The position numbers were made by a program, and so were the translations under genes. A stretch of 64,000 nucleotides of DNA from Ramlibacter rhizophilus. Lineage in GTDB: Bacteria; Pseudomonadota; Gammaproteobacteria; Burkholderiales; Burkholderiaceae_C. The stretch's first letter is position 1; each line of letters starts with the position of its first letter. This document shows positions 45,134-57,441 of the stretch, piece by piece. The stretch spans positions 62,001 through 126,000 of the forward strand of contig NZ_SMLL01000005.1 of NCBI RefSeq assembly GCF_004681965.1. The letters run 5' to 3'. The notes below the pieces were generated by a model. That model had not been told where the DNA came from and searched no databases. It was given only the letters and a program-made list of their open reading frames with translations.

Positions 45134-46930
45134 ATGGCCATCCCCGAATCATTCATCCAGGAGCTGCTCGCCCGTGCCGACGTCGTTGAGATCGTCGGCC
45201 GCTACGTCCCGCTCAAGAAAACCGGCGCCAACTTCGCCGGCCTGTGCCCCTTCCATTCGGAGAAGTCGCCGTCCTTCACCGTGAGCCCGAGCAAGCAGTT
45301 CTTCCACTGCTTCGGCTGCGGCAAGCATGGGAACGCGATCGGCTTCCTCATGGAGCACGCGGGCATGGGCTTCGTCGAAGCGGTGAAGGACCTGGCCGGC
45401 CAGTTCGGCATGCAGGTGCCCGAGGACGAACGCTCGCCGCAGGAGCGCGAACGGGCCGACCGGCAACGCCAGCAGCAGGCCACGCTCACCGAGGTGCTGG
45501 AAAAAGCCGCCGAGGCCTACCGCCAGCACCTGAAGAATGCGCCGCGCGCCGTCGCCTACCTCAAGGGCCGCGGACTGTCGGGTGAGGTCGCGAAGCGCTT
45601 CGGCCTGGGTTATGCCCCCGAGGGCTGGCGCTCGCTCGCCAGCGTCTTTGCGCACTACGACGACCCGCTCCTGGCCGAATCCGGCCTGGTCATCGTCCAC
45701 GAGGAGGACGACAAGCGCTACGACCGTTTCCGCGACCGCGTGATGTTTCCCATCCGCAACGTCAAGGGCGAGTGCATCGGCTTCGGCGGTCGCGTGCTGG
45801 GGGACGAGAAGCCCAAGTACCTCAATTCGCCCGAGACGCCGGTCTTCAGCAAGGGGCGCGAGCTGTATGGCCTCTTCGAGGCCCGCCAGGCGCTGCGCGA
45901 GCAGGGCTACGTGCTGGTCACCGAGGGCTACATGGACGTCGTCGCGCTCGCGCAGCTCGGCTTTCCCAATGCGGTCGCCACGCTGGGCACCGCCTGCACC
46001 GCCGAGCACGTGCAGAAGCTCTTCCGATTCACCGACGCGGTGGTATTCAGCTTCGACGGCGACGCCGCGGGCCGCCGCGCCGCGCGCAAGGCGCTCGAAG
46101 GCGCCCTGCCCTACGCCACGGACCTGCGCTCGGTGAAGTTCCTGTTCCTGCCGTCCGAGCACGACCCGGACAGCTACATCCGCGAGCATGGCCGGGACGC
46201 CTTCGCACGTTACGTGGGCGAGGCCACGCCGCTGTCGCGCTTCCTGGTCGACAGCGCCCGCGAGGGCTGCGACCTGTCCAGCGCCGAAGGCCGGGCCCGC
46301 TTCGCGGCCAATGCCAAGCCGCTGTGGACCGCCCTGCCCGAAGGCACGCTCAAGCGCCAGCTGCTGTCCGAGATCGCCGGGCTGTGCCAGCTGTCGGGCG
46401 CGGAGCTCGAATCCGTCTGGACCGGCCGACCCGTGGCCGGCGGCGGCCAGCGACGACGCCCGTGGCGCGAGCCGGGCAGCGAGCCGGCCGCTCGGGTGCG
46501 TGGCCGCGTGCATCCCCTCGGCCGCGCCGACCGCGCCCTGCAGATCGTCCTGTCGGACCCGGGGACCTGGGAGCGCCTGTCCGGCGAGGAGCATCACCTG
46601 CTGTGCGAGCTGCCTGCGCCGCACGGTCCGCTCTTCACCTGGGTGGACGCGCGCCTGCACGAGGCCGGTCCGGTGCCCTGGCCGGCGCTGCGCCCGGTGC
46701 TGGCCGGCCATGAGCACGAAGACTATGCCGCCAGGCTCATGGAGCGCCTGCCCGAGGCCATCGAGAACGACCCCGCCGAGCTGGCCAACATCGTCCAGCG
46801 CGAGCGCGAGCACCGCCGAGCGGAGGAAATGAAGGCCCTCTCGCAGCGCGCGGCCACCGATCCGGATGCGTACGAAAGGCTCAAGCAGCTCGTGGCCGCG
46901 AGCCGCCCCGCGCCGAAACAGCCCTCCTGA
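45134..46930 (+). CDS. dnaG: DNA primase
   Basis: A 598-residue primase. The zinc-binding domain at residues 35-65 has LCPFHSEKSPSF and HCFGCGKHGN. The catalytic TOPRIM domain (VLVTEGYMDVVAL near 260, VFSFDGDAAGRRAARK near 305) follows, then a helicase-binding C-terminal domain. It precedes rpoD by 284 bp, the classic dnaG-rpoD pair of the macromolecular synthesis operon; rpsU is not next to it in this window. Confidence 0.97.
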   Translation: MAIPESFIQELLARADVVEIVGRYVPLKKTGANFAGLCPFHSEKSPSFTVSPSKQFFHCFGCGKHGNAIGFLMEHAGMGFVEAVKDLAGQFGMQVPEDERSPQERERADRQRQQQATLTEVLEKAAEAYRQHLKNAPRAVAYLKGRGLSGEVAKRFGLGYAPEGWRSLASVFAHYDDPLLAESGLVIVHEEDDKRYDRFRDRVMFPIRNVKGECIGFGGRVLGDEKPKYLNSPETPVFSKGRELYGLFEARQALREQGYVLVTEGYMDVVALAQLGFPNAVATLGTACTAEHVQKLFRFTDAVVFSFDGDAAGRRAARKALEGALPYATDLRSVKFLFLPSEHDPDSYIREHGRDAFARYVGEATPLSRFLVDSAREGCDLSSAEGRARFAANAKPLWTALPEGTLKRQLLSEIAGLCQLSGAELESVWTGRPVAGGGQRRRPWREPGSEPAARVRGRVHPLGRADRALQIVLSDPGTWERLSGEEHHLLCELPAPHGPLFTWVDARLHEAGPVPWPALRPVLAGHEHEDYAARLMERLPEAIENDPAELANIVQREREHRRAEEMKALSQRAATDPDAYERLKQLVAASRPAPKQPS

Positions 46931-46935
46931 GGACC

Positions 46936-46961
46936 TTGAAATCCGACCGCATCGCTATAAT
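46936..46961 (+). promoter_or_regulatory. promoter region of rpoD
   Basis: A perfect TATAAT lies at 46956-46961. TTGAAA at 46936-46941 is the nearest -35 but is only 14 bp away, so the -10 may act with another upstream element. Transcription from here would give a leader of about 245 nt, which includes a 12-bp palindrome CGGGAATTCCCG at 47021-47032. Confidence 0.5.
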
Positions 46962-47214
46962 GTGCGGTTTGCTCGCGGCAAGAGCGACAGCAGCACCTCC
47001 GGGCCGGCCGACAGTGCAGACGGGAATTCCCGGCACGACAGCGCCAACAACCGCAAGGACTGCACTCCAAATGTTCGCCCACCCATCTTGCCCCTGAAGG
47101 CGCTCGCCCCCACCCTGGCCTGCATCACGCAGCGCAGGGCAAGGGCCCGCGTCGTCCGTGCGCCGCGTCTGGCGCGATTTGTGTTTGGTGTTGCATTCCT
47201 GAAGGTACTCGCTC

Positions 47215-49596
<2,382 letters not shown>

Positions 49597-49615
49597 GCAC
49601 GTGAGTGATGAATGA

Positions 49616-49645
49616 AAGGGCCGGATGCGAATCCGGCCCTTTTTT
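49616..49645 (+). terminator. Rho-independent terminator of rpoD
   Basis: GGGCCGGAT and ATCCGGCCC form a perfect 9-bp stem with loop GCGA, followed by six T, 20 bp past the rpoD stop. Confidence 0.95.
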
Positions 49646-49649
49646 CTTC

Positions 49650-49750
49650 CCCCCTCCCCCTCTGGGGGAGGGTTAGGGTGGGGGCCGGCGCGCCGACCAT
49701 GCGGCTTCTTGCGCAGCCCCCCTCCCAACCTCCCCCCAGAGGGGGGAGGA
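49650..49750. repeat. REP/BIME-like paired hairpin element, copy C
   Basis: Hairpin CCCTCCCCC/GGGGGAGGG (49652-49672) and inverted hairpin CCTCCCCCC/GGGGGGAGG (49729-49749) flank the core GCGCCGACCATGCGGCTTCTTG, close to the core of copies A and B. It lies between the rpoD terminator and ligB. Confidence 0.85.
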
Positions 49751-49760
49751 GCAAGAAAGC

Positions 49761-50594
49761 TCACCCGGCCGTCAGCGCCATCATCCCCGCCGCCGTGTTC
49801 GAAATCGGGATGTGGTAGTTCGAATGCAGCTTGCGCACCGGCCCTTCCAGCGCGCCGCGCGCGGCCAGCCACATCAGCAGCTCCACGCCCTGGGTGCCGG
49901 TCTTTTCCACCAGCTCGTGGATGGAGAACTGCGTCGCCCACTCGGGCTCGTTCACCAGGCTGTCCATGAACTTCAGGTCGAAGGGCTTGTTGATGAAGCC
50001 GGCGCGTTCGCCGTCGAGCTGGTGCGACAGGCCGCCGGTTCCGATGACCACCACCTTCTTGTCGCTCTCCCAGCTGCGAAGCGCCTCGCCCACCGCGCGT
50101 CCTAGGGCCAGGCAGCGCTTGGCGCTCGGCAGCGGGAACTGCACGGTGTTGATGCACACCGGCACCGTGGTGACCGGCACGCCCTGCGGCCAGAACAGCG
50201 TGAGCGGCAGCGTGAAGGCGTGGTCCACCCGCATCTCCTGGCAGCTGGTGATGTCGAACTCGCGCTCCACCAGGTGCTCGATCAGGTGCCAGGACAGCTC
50301 CGGCTCGCCCCTGAAAGGCGGCAGGGTCGGGAGGCCCCAGCCCTCGTCCGCATTGCGGTACTCGGCGGCCGCGCCCACCGCGAAGGTGGGCATCTTGTCC
50401 AGGAAGAAGTTGAGGCCGTGGTCGTTGTAGAACACAACAGCCACGTCGGGCCGCGCGTCCTCCAGCCAGCGATGGACCGGACCGAACCCGTCGAAGAAGG
50501 GCTTCCAGTAGGGGGTCTGCTGCAGGCCCTTGGCCATGGCCGCGCCGATGGCGGGCACATGCGAGGTGGTGAGGGCGCCGATGATGCGTGCCAT
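49761..50594 (-). CDS. ligB: protocatechuate 4,5-dioxygenase-type extradiol dioxygenase, beta subunit
   Basis: A 277-residue class III extradiol dioxygenase subunit. Iron ligands are His12 in LTTSHVPAIG, His59 in FYNDHGLNF and a Glu near 240 in GTQGVELLMW; the catalytic His is in GTGGLSHQLDG. It cleaves an aromatic ring next to, not between, two hydroxyls. The alpha subunit gene lies 5 bp upstream. No LigC, LigI or LigJ homologue follows, so the substrate could be protocatechuate, gallate or a relative. Confidence 0.9.
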   Translation of the reverse strand: MARIIGALTTSHVPAIGAAMAKGLQQTPYWKPFFDGFGPVHRWLEDARPDVAVVFYNDHGLNFFLDKMPTFAVGAAAEYRNADEGWGLPTLPPFRGEPELSWHLIEHLVEREFDITSCQEMRVDHAFTLPLTLFWPQGVPVTTVPVCINTVQFPLPSAKRCLALGRAVGEALRSWESDKKVVVIGTGGLSHQLDGERAGFINKPFDLKFMDSLVNEPEWATQFSIHELVEKTGTQGVELLMWLAARGALEGPVRKLHSNYHIPISNTAAGMMALTAG

Positions 50595-50599
50595 GGCCT

Positions 50600-50983
50600 T
50601 CAGTCCTCCAGCGTGTCGGGCTGCTCGTTCTGCCGCACCAGCATGGCCTTGAACGCTTCCTTGCTCATGCCGGTCTGCGCCGCGCCCAGGTCCTGAACGT
50701 CCAGGCCCAGGATGCCGGCGAACTTGGCCAGGTAGTAGATGTTGCCGCCGGCGTCCAGCAGGCCCAGCACGTCGCGCCGGCGGATGGCCTGCTTCTGCTG
50801 CTCGTCCAGGCCGAAGCGGTGCATGTACGCCTCCTCGTCCGCCCGGAAGGCGCTTCGATGGTCCGCGTCGTTGAAGGAAAAGCACATGCGGTTCAGGGCG
50901 TAGCCCTTGCGGGCCTGGGCGCCGTCGAAGAGCACCGTGCCTGGAATGCGCCTGGCGGGGCGGATCGGGTTGACCTGTGTCAT
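50600..50983 (-). CDS. ligA: protocatechuate 4,5-dioxygenase-type alpha subunit
   Basis: A 127-residue small subunit of the LigAB type. MCFSFNDADHRSAFRADEEAYMHRFGLDEQQKQAI and the LLDAGGNIYYLAKFAGILG stretch are the family core. It lies 5 bp before ligB and is divergent from a LysR-type regulator that starts 57 bp away. Confidence 0.9.
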   Translation of the reverse strand: MTQVNPIRPARRIPGTVLFDGAQARKGYALNRMCFSFNDADHRSAFRADEEAYMHRFGLDEQQKQAIRRRDVLGLLDAGGNIYYLAKFAGILGLDVQDLGAAQTGMSKEAFKAMLVRQNEQPDTLED

Positions 50984-51040
50984 GCCGGCAGTCTTGCTGC
51001 GGGCCTACAAACGATCAACCGGGCTCTCTTCATCCGACCC

Positions 51041-51973
51041 ATGAACCGCATCGATGGATCCGAACTCGACGGCCGGCTGCTGCACCTGCTGCTGGCCGTG
51101 CTGGACAGCGGCAGCATCACCCGGGCGGCCCAGCAGCTGGGCGTGACGCAGTCGGCCGTGAGCCACGGCCTGGAGCGCCTGCGCGCGCTCACGGGCGATC
51201 CGCTCTTCGTGAAATCAGGCCGCGGCGTCGTGCCGACCGCCCATGCGCAGGCGCTCGCCGCCCCGGCGCGGGACATCCTGGATGCCCTGCGGCGATTCGC
51301 CCATCCCGGCACCTTCGATCCGGCCCGCTGGGAGGCGGTCGTGACCATCGCCGCCAACGACTTCCAGCGCGACCTGCTGCTGCCGCCGCTTGCGAGCCGG
51401 CTGCGCGTGCGCGCGCCGGGCGTGGTGCTGCGCGTGATCCCCTCCGGCGTCCCACGCCTGGAGATGCTGCGAAGGGACGAGTGCCAGCTGGTGATCAGCC
51501 CGCGGCCGCCGGACGGCGCCGACGTGCTGCAGCAGCGCCTCTTCACCGACCGCTGGCGCGTTTTCTACGACCCGAGCCGGCGCGCCCCGCCCCGCTTGCG
51601 CGAGGAGTATCTCGCGGCCTCGCATGCCACCGTGGTGTATGACCCGCATCGGGGGATCGAACTGGACCAGCGCCTGGAAGCGTCAGGCCTGCATCGGCGC
51701 TTCGCGGTCATGGTCCCGGGCTTCGCCGCCCTGGCCGCCTTCCTGCGCGGAAGCGAGCTCGTGGCCACCGCGCCGGGGCTGCTCGCACGGCACACGCTCA
51801 CGGGCCTCGCGCACTGCGAGCCGCCGGTGCCCTGCGAGCCGCTTCCCATGTATGCCCTGTGGCACCTGCGCCACCAGCACGAGCCCGCGCACCAGTGGCT
51901 GCGCGCGCAGCTGCTGGAGGTCGTGCCGCTCGCGCTGGAGGAGCGACCGGTCGACGCAACTGTCGCAAGCTGA
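51041..51973 (+). CDS. LysR family regulator next to ligAB
   Basis: A 310-residue regulator. HTH at residues 10-65 (LLLAVLDSGSITRAAQQLG, VTQSAVSHGLERLRALTGDPLF), then an effector domain. It is divergent from ligA with only 57 bp between the start codons, the standard plan for a LysR activator of an aromatic-ring cleavage operon. Its ligand is probably the ring substrate or product. Confidence 0.9.
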   Translation: MNRIDGSELDGRLLHLLLAVLDSGSITRAAQQLGVTQSAVSHGLERLRALTGDPLFVKSGRGVVPTAHAQALAAPARDILDALRRFAHPGTFDPARWEAVVTIAANDFQRDLLLPPLASRLRVRAPGVVLRVIPSGVPRLEMLRRDECQLVISPRPPDGADVLQQRLFTDRWRVFYDPSRRAPPRLREEYLAASHATVVYDPHRGIELDQRLEASGLHRRFAVMVPGFAALAAFLRGSELVATAPGLLARHTLTGLAHCEPPVPCEPLPMYALWHLRHQHEPAHQWLRAQLLEVVPLALEERPVDATVAS

Positions 51974-51991
51974 GGCGGTCCGCCAGGCCCA

Positions 51992-52258
51992 TCAGCCGCG
52001 CGTGAGGTTCCTCGCCAGCATTTCCTGCTGCGGGTCGGCCAGTCCAAGCTGGTCGCGCGCGGAAGGCAGGGACGGGCGCGCCCCCGTCATCCGCAGCAGC
52101 TCGCGCAGTTCGCCCAGCACCACCCGGCTTTCGCGCCGCTCGCCCGCCTGCAGCATCCGGTCATGTTCGTCCAGCACGACCTCGAGGAGGTCCACCACCT
52201 GCCGGGGTAGGAACAGGCCACCGTCGAGCTCGGGGATCGCCTTGGGAAGTTGTCGCAT
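51992..52258 (-). CDS. small hypothetical protein
   Basis: Not recognised. An 88-residue, mostly helical soluble protein (VVDLLEVVLDEHDRMLQAGERRE in the centre) with no signal peptide or Cys motif. The ATG at 52258 has a clear AAGGAG ribosome binding site 7 bp ahead, which supports translation. It lies 109 bp downstream of the RND pump gene on the same strand and could be part of that transcript. Confidence 0.6.
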   Translation of the reverse strand: MRQLPKAIPELDGGLFLPRQVVDLLEVVLDEHDRMLQAGERRESRVVLGELRELLRMTGARPSLPSARDQLGLADPQQEMLARNLTRG

Positions 52259-52367
52259 CGCATATCTCCTTCGATGCAACCAGCGTAGGCAGGGCTCCCC
52301 CCTGCGCATGTCGGCGCACCGGGGCCACCGGCGGCTTCGGGCTTCTGATGCGGGTGTCGGCGCCTGC

Positions 52368-55300
52368 CTACTTGGCGAGCAGCTCGGCGGGACCGTGGTG
52401 GGCCGTGCCCGCGTCCTGGGCCACGGCCTTGTTCGCCCCCGGCACGCCCCGACGCGCGAACAGGGTGTACATGGTGGGCACGACGAAGATCGTGAGCAGC
52501 GTGCCCAGCGACATGCCCCCCACGATCACCCAGCCGATCTGCTGGCGGCTCTCGGCGCCCGCGCCTTCGGCCAGCGCCAGCGGCACGGCCCCGAGCACCA
52601 TGGCGCCGGTGGTCATGAGGATGGGTCGCAGGCGCTGCGTGGCGGCCTTCACCAGCGCATCGACCATCTCCAGCCCCTGTTCGCGCAGCTGGTTGGCGAA
52701 CTCCACGATCAGGATGCCGTGCTTGGTGATGAGGCCCACCAGCGTGATGAGGCCGATCTGCGAGTACACATTGAGCGATCCGCCCCACCACTTCAGCGCC
52801 AGCAGCGCGCCCACCATGGACAGCGGCACCGACAGCATGATCACCAGCGGATCGACGAAGCTCTCGAACTGCGCCGCGAGCACCAGGAAGATGAACACCA
52901 GTGCCAGCACGAAGACCACCGCCAGCGCGCCCTGCGAACTGCGGAACTCGCGCGAGGTGCCGTTCAGGTCCGTGGTGTAGCCGCCCTTGAGGATGCGCGC
53001 GGCCGTCGCGTCCATGAACTGCAGCGCCTCGCCCAGCGAGTAGTCAGGCGCGAGGCTGGCGGTGATGGAGACCGAACGCCGCTGGCCGAAGTGGTTCAGT
53101 TCGCGCGGGCTCACGCTTTCGCGCACCTTCACCAGCGCCGACAGCGGCACCATGGTGTCGCCGCGCGCGCGCACCTGGATGCGCTCGATGTCTTCCGGGG
53201 TGCTGCGGCCGGTGGACTGCACCTGCACCACCACGTCGTACTGCTCGGCGTCGCGCTTGTAGCGCGTGACGTTGCGCCCGCCCAGCATGGTCTCCAGCGC
53301 GCGCGCCACGGCGTCCACGCTCACGCCCAGGTCGGCCGCCTTGTCGCGGTCCACGTCGATGCGCAGCTCCGGCTTGTTCAGGCGCAGGTCCACGTCGGCG
53401 CCCACGATGCCGGGGTTCTTGGCGATCTCGTCCATGAACTGCCGGGTGACGCGGTTGAGGTTCTCGTAGCTGTCGGAGGTCTGGATCACGAAGTTCAGCG
53501 GCCGCTCGCGAAAGCCCTGGCCCAGCGACGGCGGCGTGATCACGAAGGCGCTCACGCCCGGCAGCGCGTTGAAGCGCGGCGCGAGCTCGCGCGCCAGCTC
53601 CAGGGTGGTGCGCTTGCGGTCCTCCCAGTCCACCGCGCGGAACACCACGCTGGCCTGCGAGACGGTGGGGTTGCCCACGTTGGCGAAGATGCGGTCGAAC
53701 TCCGGATAGGGCTGGCCCATGCGTTCCAGCGCCTGCGCATAGCGGTCGGTGTAGGCCAGCGTGGAACCGTCCGGTGCGTTCACGCTCGCCAGCACGACAC
53801 CCCGGTCCTCCAGCGGCGAGAGCTCCTGCTTCATGGTCGGCCAGACCGCCGCGATGGCCCAGGCGCTGGCGGCCATCAGGCCCAGCACCAGCCAGCGCGC
53901 CTGCAGCACGGGGCCCAGCACGCCGGCGCCGGCGCCGCGCCAGCGGGCGCTGACCACCCAGCGCAGCGCCCGGCCGTAGGCGTTGGAGACACCCGTCAGA
54001 GCGCGCTCCATGCCGCGGTCGAACCAGCCGGGCTTGGGGTTGTGGCGCAGCAGCTTGGAACACATCATGGGCGTGAGCGTCAGCGCGACGAAGCCCGACA
54101 CCAGCACCGCCCCGGCCAGCGCCAGCGCGAACTCCACGAAGAGCCGCCCCGTTCGCCCCGGCGTGAACGCGAGCGGCGCATACACCGCCACCAGGGTGAA
54201 GGTCATGGTGACCACGGCAAAGCCGATCTCCCGCGCGCCCTTGATGGAGGCCGAGAACGGGTCCATGCCCTCCTCGATGTGGCGGTAGATGTTCTCCAGC
54301 ATCACGATGGCGTCGTCCACCACCAGGCCGATGGCCAGCACCAGGGCCAGGAGCGTGAGCGTGTTGATGGTGAAGCCGGCCAGCGCCATCATCGCGAAGG
54401 TGCCGATCAGGCTCACCGGGATGGTGACGATAGGGATGATCGAGGCCCGCAGCGTGCGCAGGAAGACGAAGATCACCAGCGCCACCAGCACCACCGCCTC
54501 GGCGATGGTGCGGTAGACGTTCTTGACCGAGCGGTCGATGAACAGCGAGTTGTCGTTGGCGATGTCGATGTTCACGCCGGCCGGCAGGTCCTCGCGCAGC
54601 CGGGGCAGCATCTCGCGCACGCCCTGCGAGAGCGTCAGCGGGTTGGCCGTGGCCTGCCGAATGACGCCGGCCGAGATGGCCGGCCGGCCGTTGAGCCGCA
54701 CCGCGCTGCGCTCGTCGGCGGGGCCTTCGCGCACCTGCGCCACGTCGCGCAGGCGCACCGGGTAACCGGCCGCGTTCTTGATCACGATCTCGCCGAACTG
54801 CGAGGGCCGCACCAGGTCGGTCTGCGAGGTGACGCTGAACTCGCGCTGCTGCGATTCGATGCGCCCGGCCGGCAGCTCCAGGTTGCTGCGGCGGATGGCG
54901 TCCTCCACGTCCTGGGTGGTGAGGCGAAAGCCCGCGAGCTTGTCGGCGTCCAGCCAGACGCGCATGGCGTACTTGCGCTCGCCGAAGATGCGCACGTCGG
55001 CCACGCCGCTGACGGTCTGCAGGCGCGGCTTGACCAGGCGGTTGATCAGGTCGTTGAGCTGCAGCGGGCTGAGCGTGTCGCTGGTGAAGGCCAGCCAGAT
55101 CACCGGAAAGGCATCGGCCTCCACCTTGGAGATGACCGGCTCGTCGATGGCCTGCGGCAGCCGGTTGCGAACCCGCGAGGTGCGGTCGCGCACCTCGGCG
55201 GCAGCGGCGTCGGCGTCCTTTTCCAGGCGGAAGCGCACGCTGATCTGGCTCTGCTCGGCGCGGCTGATGGACGTGATGACGTCCACGCCGTCGATGCCGG

Positions 55301-55514
55301 CGATCGAGTCCTCCAGCGGCTTGCTGACCTGCGACTCGATCACCTCGGCCGAGGCGCCCGGGTAGCGCACGCTCACCGTGACCACCGGTTCGTCGATCTT
55401 GGGGTACTCGCGCACCGACAGGCGCTGGAAGCTCACCGCACCGATCAGGACGACCAGCAGCGACAGCACCGTGGCCAGCACGGGCCGGCGGATGGAAATC
55501 TCGGGCAACTGCAT
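52368..55514 (-). CDS. RND multidrug efflux permease, HAE1 family
   Basis: A 1048-residue inner-membrane proton antiporter. MQLPEISIRRPVLATVLSLLVVLIG is the first transmembrane helix. Two repeats of six helices each carry a large periplasmic loop. LALVLAIGLVVDDAIVMLENIYRH near 390-415 holds the two Asp residues of the proton relay. It is of the VexD/MexK-like type that starts RRPV(L)A. The adaptor gene lies 18 bp upstream; no outer-membrane channel gene is adjacent, so TolC/OprM must come from elsewhere. Confidence 0.94.
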   Translation of the reverse strand: MQLPEISIRRPVLATVLSLLVVLIGAVSFQRLSVREYPKIDEPVVTVSVRYPGASAEVIESQVSKPLEDSIAGIDGVDVITSISRAEQSQISVRFRLEKDADAAAAEVRDRTSRVRNRLPQAIDEPVISKVEADAFPVIWLAFTSDTLSPLQLNDLINRLVKPRLQTVSGVADVRIFGERKYAMRVWLDADKLAGFRLTTQDVEDAIRRSNLELPAGRIESQQREFSVTSQTDLVRPSQFGEIVIKNAAGYPVRLRDVAQVREGPADERSAVRLNGRPAISAGVIRQATANPLTLSQGVREMLPRLREDLPAGVNIDIANDNSLFIDRSVKNVYRTIAEAVVLVALVIFVFLRTLRASIIPIVTIPVSLIGTFAMMALAGFTINTLTLLALVLAIGLVVDDAIVMLENIYRHIEEGMDPFSASIKGAREIGFAVVTMTFTLVAVYAPLAFTPGRTGRLFVEFALALAGAVLVSGFVALTLTPMMCSKLLRHNPKPGWFDRGMERALTGVSNAYGRALRWVVSARWRGAGAGVLGPVLQARWLVLGLMAASAWAIAAVWPTMKQELSPLEDRGVVLASVNAPDGSTLAYTDRYAQALERMGQPYPEFDRIFANVGNPTVSQASVVFRAVDWEDRKRTTLELARELAPRFNALPGVSAFVITPPSLGQGFRERPLNFVIQTSDSYENLNRVTRQFMDEIAKNPGIVGADVDLRLNKPELRIDVDRDKAADLGVSVDAVARALETMLGGRNVTRYKRDAEQYDVVVQVQSTGRSTPEDIERIQVRARGDTMVPLSALVKVRESVSPRELNHFGQRRSVSITASLAPDYSLGEALQFMDATAARILKGGYTTDLNGTSREFRSSQGALAVVFVLALVFIFLVLAAQFESFVDPLVIMLSVPLSMVGALLALKWWGGSLNVYSQIGLITLVGLITKHGILIVEFANQLREQGLEMVDALVKAATQRLRPILMTTGAMVLGAVPLALAEGAGAESRQQIGWVIVGGMSLGTLLTIFVVPTMYTLFARRGVPGANKAVAQDAGTAHHGPAELLAK

Positions 55515-55532
55515 GGACCGGCCCTCTGGAAC

Positions 55533-56870
55533 TCAGCGCCGCGCCGGGGCCGCGGCGGCGACCACCTGGCACGGGTTCGGGCCGGCCGCCTTGCGCGCAC
55601 CGGCGGCCGGCCCACCGCCCGGGGCCGCGCCCAGCGCGGCCGCGGCCGCCGCCGGATTCGCCGAGCGTGGGCTGGCGCCATTTTCCGGCGCAGCGCCTCC
55701 AGGTCCCCCCGGCCCGCCGCGCCCGACTTCCACCACCCGCACCGGCATGCCATCGCGCTGAACGCGCTGCTGGCCCGCGACGACCACCAGGTCACCGGCT
55801 TCCAGGCCCTCGAGGATCTCGACGCGCCCCGGCTGGCGCACGCCCACCTTCACCTCCACCCGCTGGGCCACCTTGGCGTCCTGGTCCGGGCCATCGACCA
55901 GGCGGATGACGAACTGCCTGCCGCCCTGCGGCACCAGCGCCTCTTCCGGCACGACGCGCGCGTCCTCGCGCTCGCCGAAGACGGCCGTCACGCGGGCGAA
56001 CATGCCCGGGCGCAGCTGCCCGGCGCGGTTGTCGATGCAGCCGCGCACGCCCACCGAGCGGCCGTTGGCATCCACCAGCGGGTCGATGGCCTGCACGCGG
56101 GCCTGGAAGCGCTGCCCCGGCACCGCATCCACGGTCACCACCGCGCCCTGTCCGGGTCGCACGCGCGTCTGGTAGCGCTCGGGCAGGCGGAAATCGACCA
56201 GGATCGCGTCCAGGTCCTCGATGTTCACGATGTCGGAGCCGTCCTTGAGGTAGTCGCCCACGTGCACATTGCGGATGCCGGTGGTGCCGTCGAAGGGCGC
56301 GACGATGCGCAGCCGGTCGGCCTGCGCCTTGGCCAGCGCCACCTTGGCCTGGGCCACCTGCAGTGCGGCGGCGCTCTCGTCCACGGAGCGCTGGCTGATG
56401 AAGCCCTGGGCCACCAGCTCCTGGTTGCGGCGGTGGTTGGCCTGCACGATGGACAGCTCGGCCTGCGACTGCTGCATCTGGGCACGCGGCAGCTCGTCGT
56501 CCAACTGCACCAGCAGCTGGCCGCGGCGCACCCGCTCGCCGTCGCGGAAGTGGATCTGCGCGATGCGCCCCGACACCTCCGGCCGCAGCACCACGCTCTG
56601 GCGCGATCGCAGGCTGCCCACGGCCTGCGCCTCGTCCACGAGGCGCACGCGCGCGACCTTGGCCACCTCCACCGCCGGTGGCCGTGCCGCGGCGCCTGCG
56701 CCCCCCGCGCCTGCGGCCGGTCCCCGGGCCGCGGGCGCGGCGGCGGGAGCAGTGGGTGCCTCGGCAGTGCGCGCGGCCGATCGGGGTTGGTTCTGGTACC
56801 ACCAGGCGGCGCCGGAGGCCGCGGCGATGCCGACCGCCGCGACGACCACGTAAAAGGGTTTGGATGCCAT
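55533..56870 (-). CDS. RND efflux periplasmic adaptor (membrane fusion protein)
   Basis: A 445-residue adaptor with an N-terminal membrane anchor ([19 protein letters not shown]), a Pro/Ala-rich linker, lipoyl halves ([28 protein letters not shown] and [20 protein letters not shown]), a helical hairpin between them and a beta-barrel. The C-terminal 70 residues are Gly/Ala/Pro-rich and look disordered, longer than in most adaptors. It is the first gene of the pump operon. Confidence 0.93.
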   Translation of the reverse strand: MASKPFYVVVAAVGIAAASGAAWWYQNQPRSAARTAEAPTAPAAAPAARGPAAGAGGAGAAARPPAVEVAKVARVRLVDEAQAVGSLRSRQSVVLRPEVSGRIAQIHFRDGERVRRGQLLVQLDDELPRAQMQQSQAELSIVQANHRRNQELVAQGFISQRSVDESAAALQVAQAKVALAKAQADRLRIVAPFDGTTGIRNVHVGDYLKDGSDIVNIEDLDAILVDFRLPERYQTRVRPGQGAVVTVDAVPGQRFQARVQAIDPLVDANGRSVGVRGCIDNRAGQLRPGMFARVTAVFGEREDARVVPEEALVPQGGRQFVIRLVDGPDQDAKVAQRVEVKVGVRQPGRVEILEGLEAGDLVVVAGQQRVQRDGMPVRVVEVGRGGPGGPGGAAPENGASPRSANPAAAAAALGAAPGGGPAAGARKAAGPNPCQVVAAAAPARR

Positions 56871-56994
56871 GGACTGCTTTCGGGCTGGCCGCAGGCGGTG
56901 GCCACCGCCGCGGGCCGCGTCAATGTAGCAGTGCGCGGCCGTATGCGCCCGGCCGTATGGAATCGGCCGCGTCCCGAAGGGGGGCGGTGTTGCG

Positions 56995-57441
56995 TCAGCG
57001 ACGCAAGTGCTGCTCGCAGCCGCGGTTGGCCAGCTGGTCGGCGCGCTCGTTGCCCGGGTCGCCGTTGTGGCCGCGCACCCAGCGCCAGTCGATGGTGTGG
57101 CCGCTCTTGTGGGCGAGCTCGTCGAGCTGTTTCCACAGCTCCACGTTCTTGACCGGCTGCTTGCTCGCCGTGACCCAGCCCTTGGCCTTCCAGCCGGGCA
57201 GCCATTCGGTGATGCCCTTGAGCACGTACTGGCTGTCCAGCCACAGCGTCACCTGGCAGGGGCGCTTGAGCGCCTGCAGCGCCTGGATGACCGCCATCAG
57301 CTCCATGCGGTTGTTGGTGGTGGACGGCTCGCCGCCGAACAGCTCCTTTTCGACGGTGCCGGACTTCAGCAGCACGCCCCAGCCGCCCGGGCCGGGATTG
57401 CCCTTGCAGGCCCCATCGGTATAGATCTCGATCGAATTCAA
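56995..57441 (-). CDS. rnhA: ribonuclease HI
   Basis: A 148-residue nuclease that removes the RNA strand of RNA:DNA hybrids. Catalytic residues sit in [19 protein letters not shown] (Asp), NNRMELMAV (Glu), WLDSQYV (Asp) and [12 protein letters not shown] (His, Asp). The start is a TTG at 57441 that overlaps the stop of the methyltransferase gene (TTGA) and gives the usual length; no ATG fits. Confidence 0.95.
   Translation of the reverse strand: MNSIEIYTDGACKGNPGPGGWGVLLKSGTVEKELFGGEPSTTNNRMELMAVIQALQALKRPCQVTLWLDSQYVLKGITEWLPGWKAKGWVTASKQPVKNVELWKQLDELAHKSGHTIDWRWVRGHNGDPGNERADQLANRGCEQHLRR

Noticed and set aside
50984..51040. LysR box between ligA and its regulator
   Set aside because: Only a loose TTG..CAA dyad is visible; no clear T-N11-A inverted repeat could be set apart from chance.
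51624..57152. 1842-codon plus-strand frame across the RND operon
   Set aside because: It is antisense to the pump and adaptor, which are fully supported; its composition is typical of the opposite strand of GC-rich genes.
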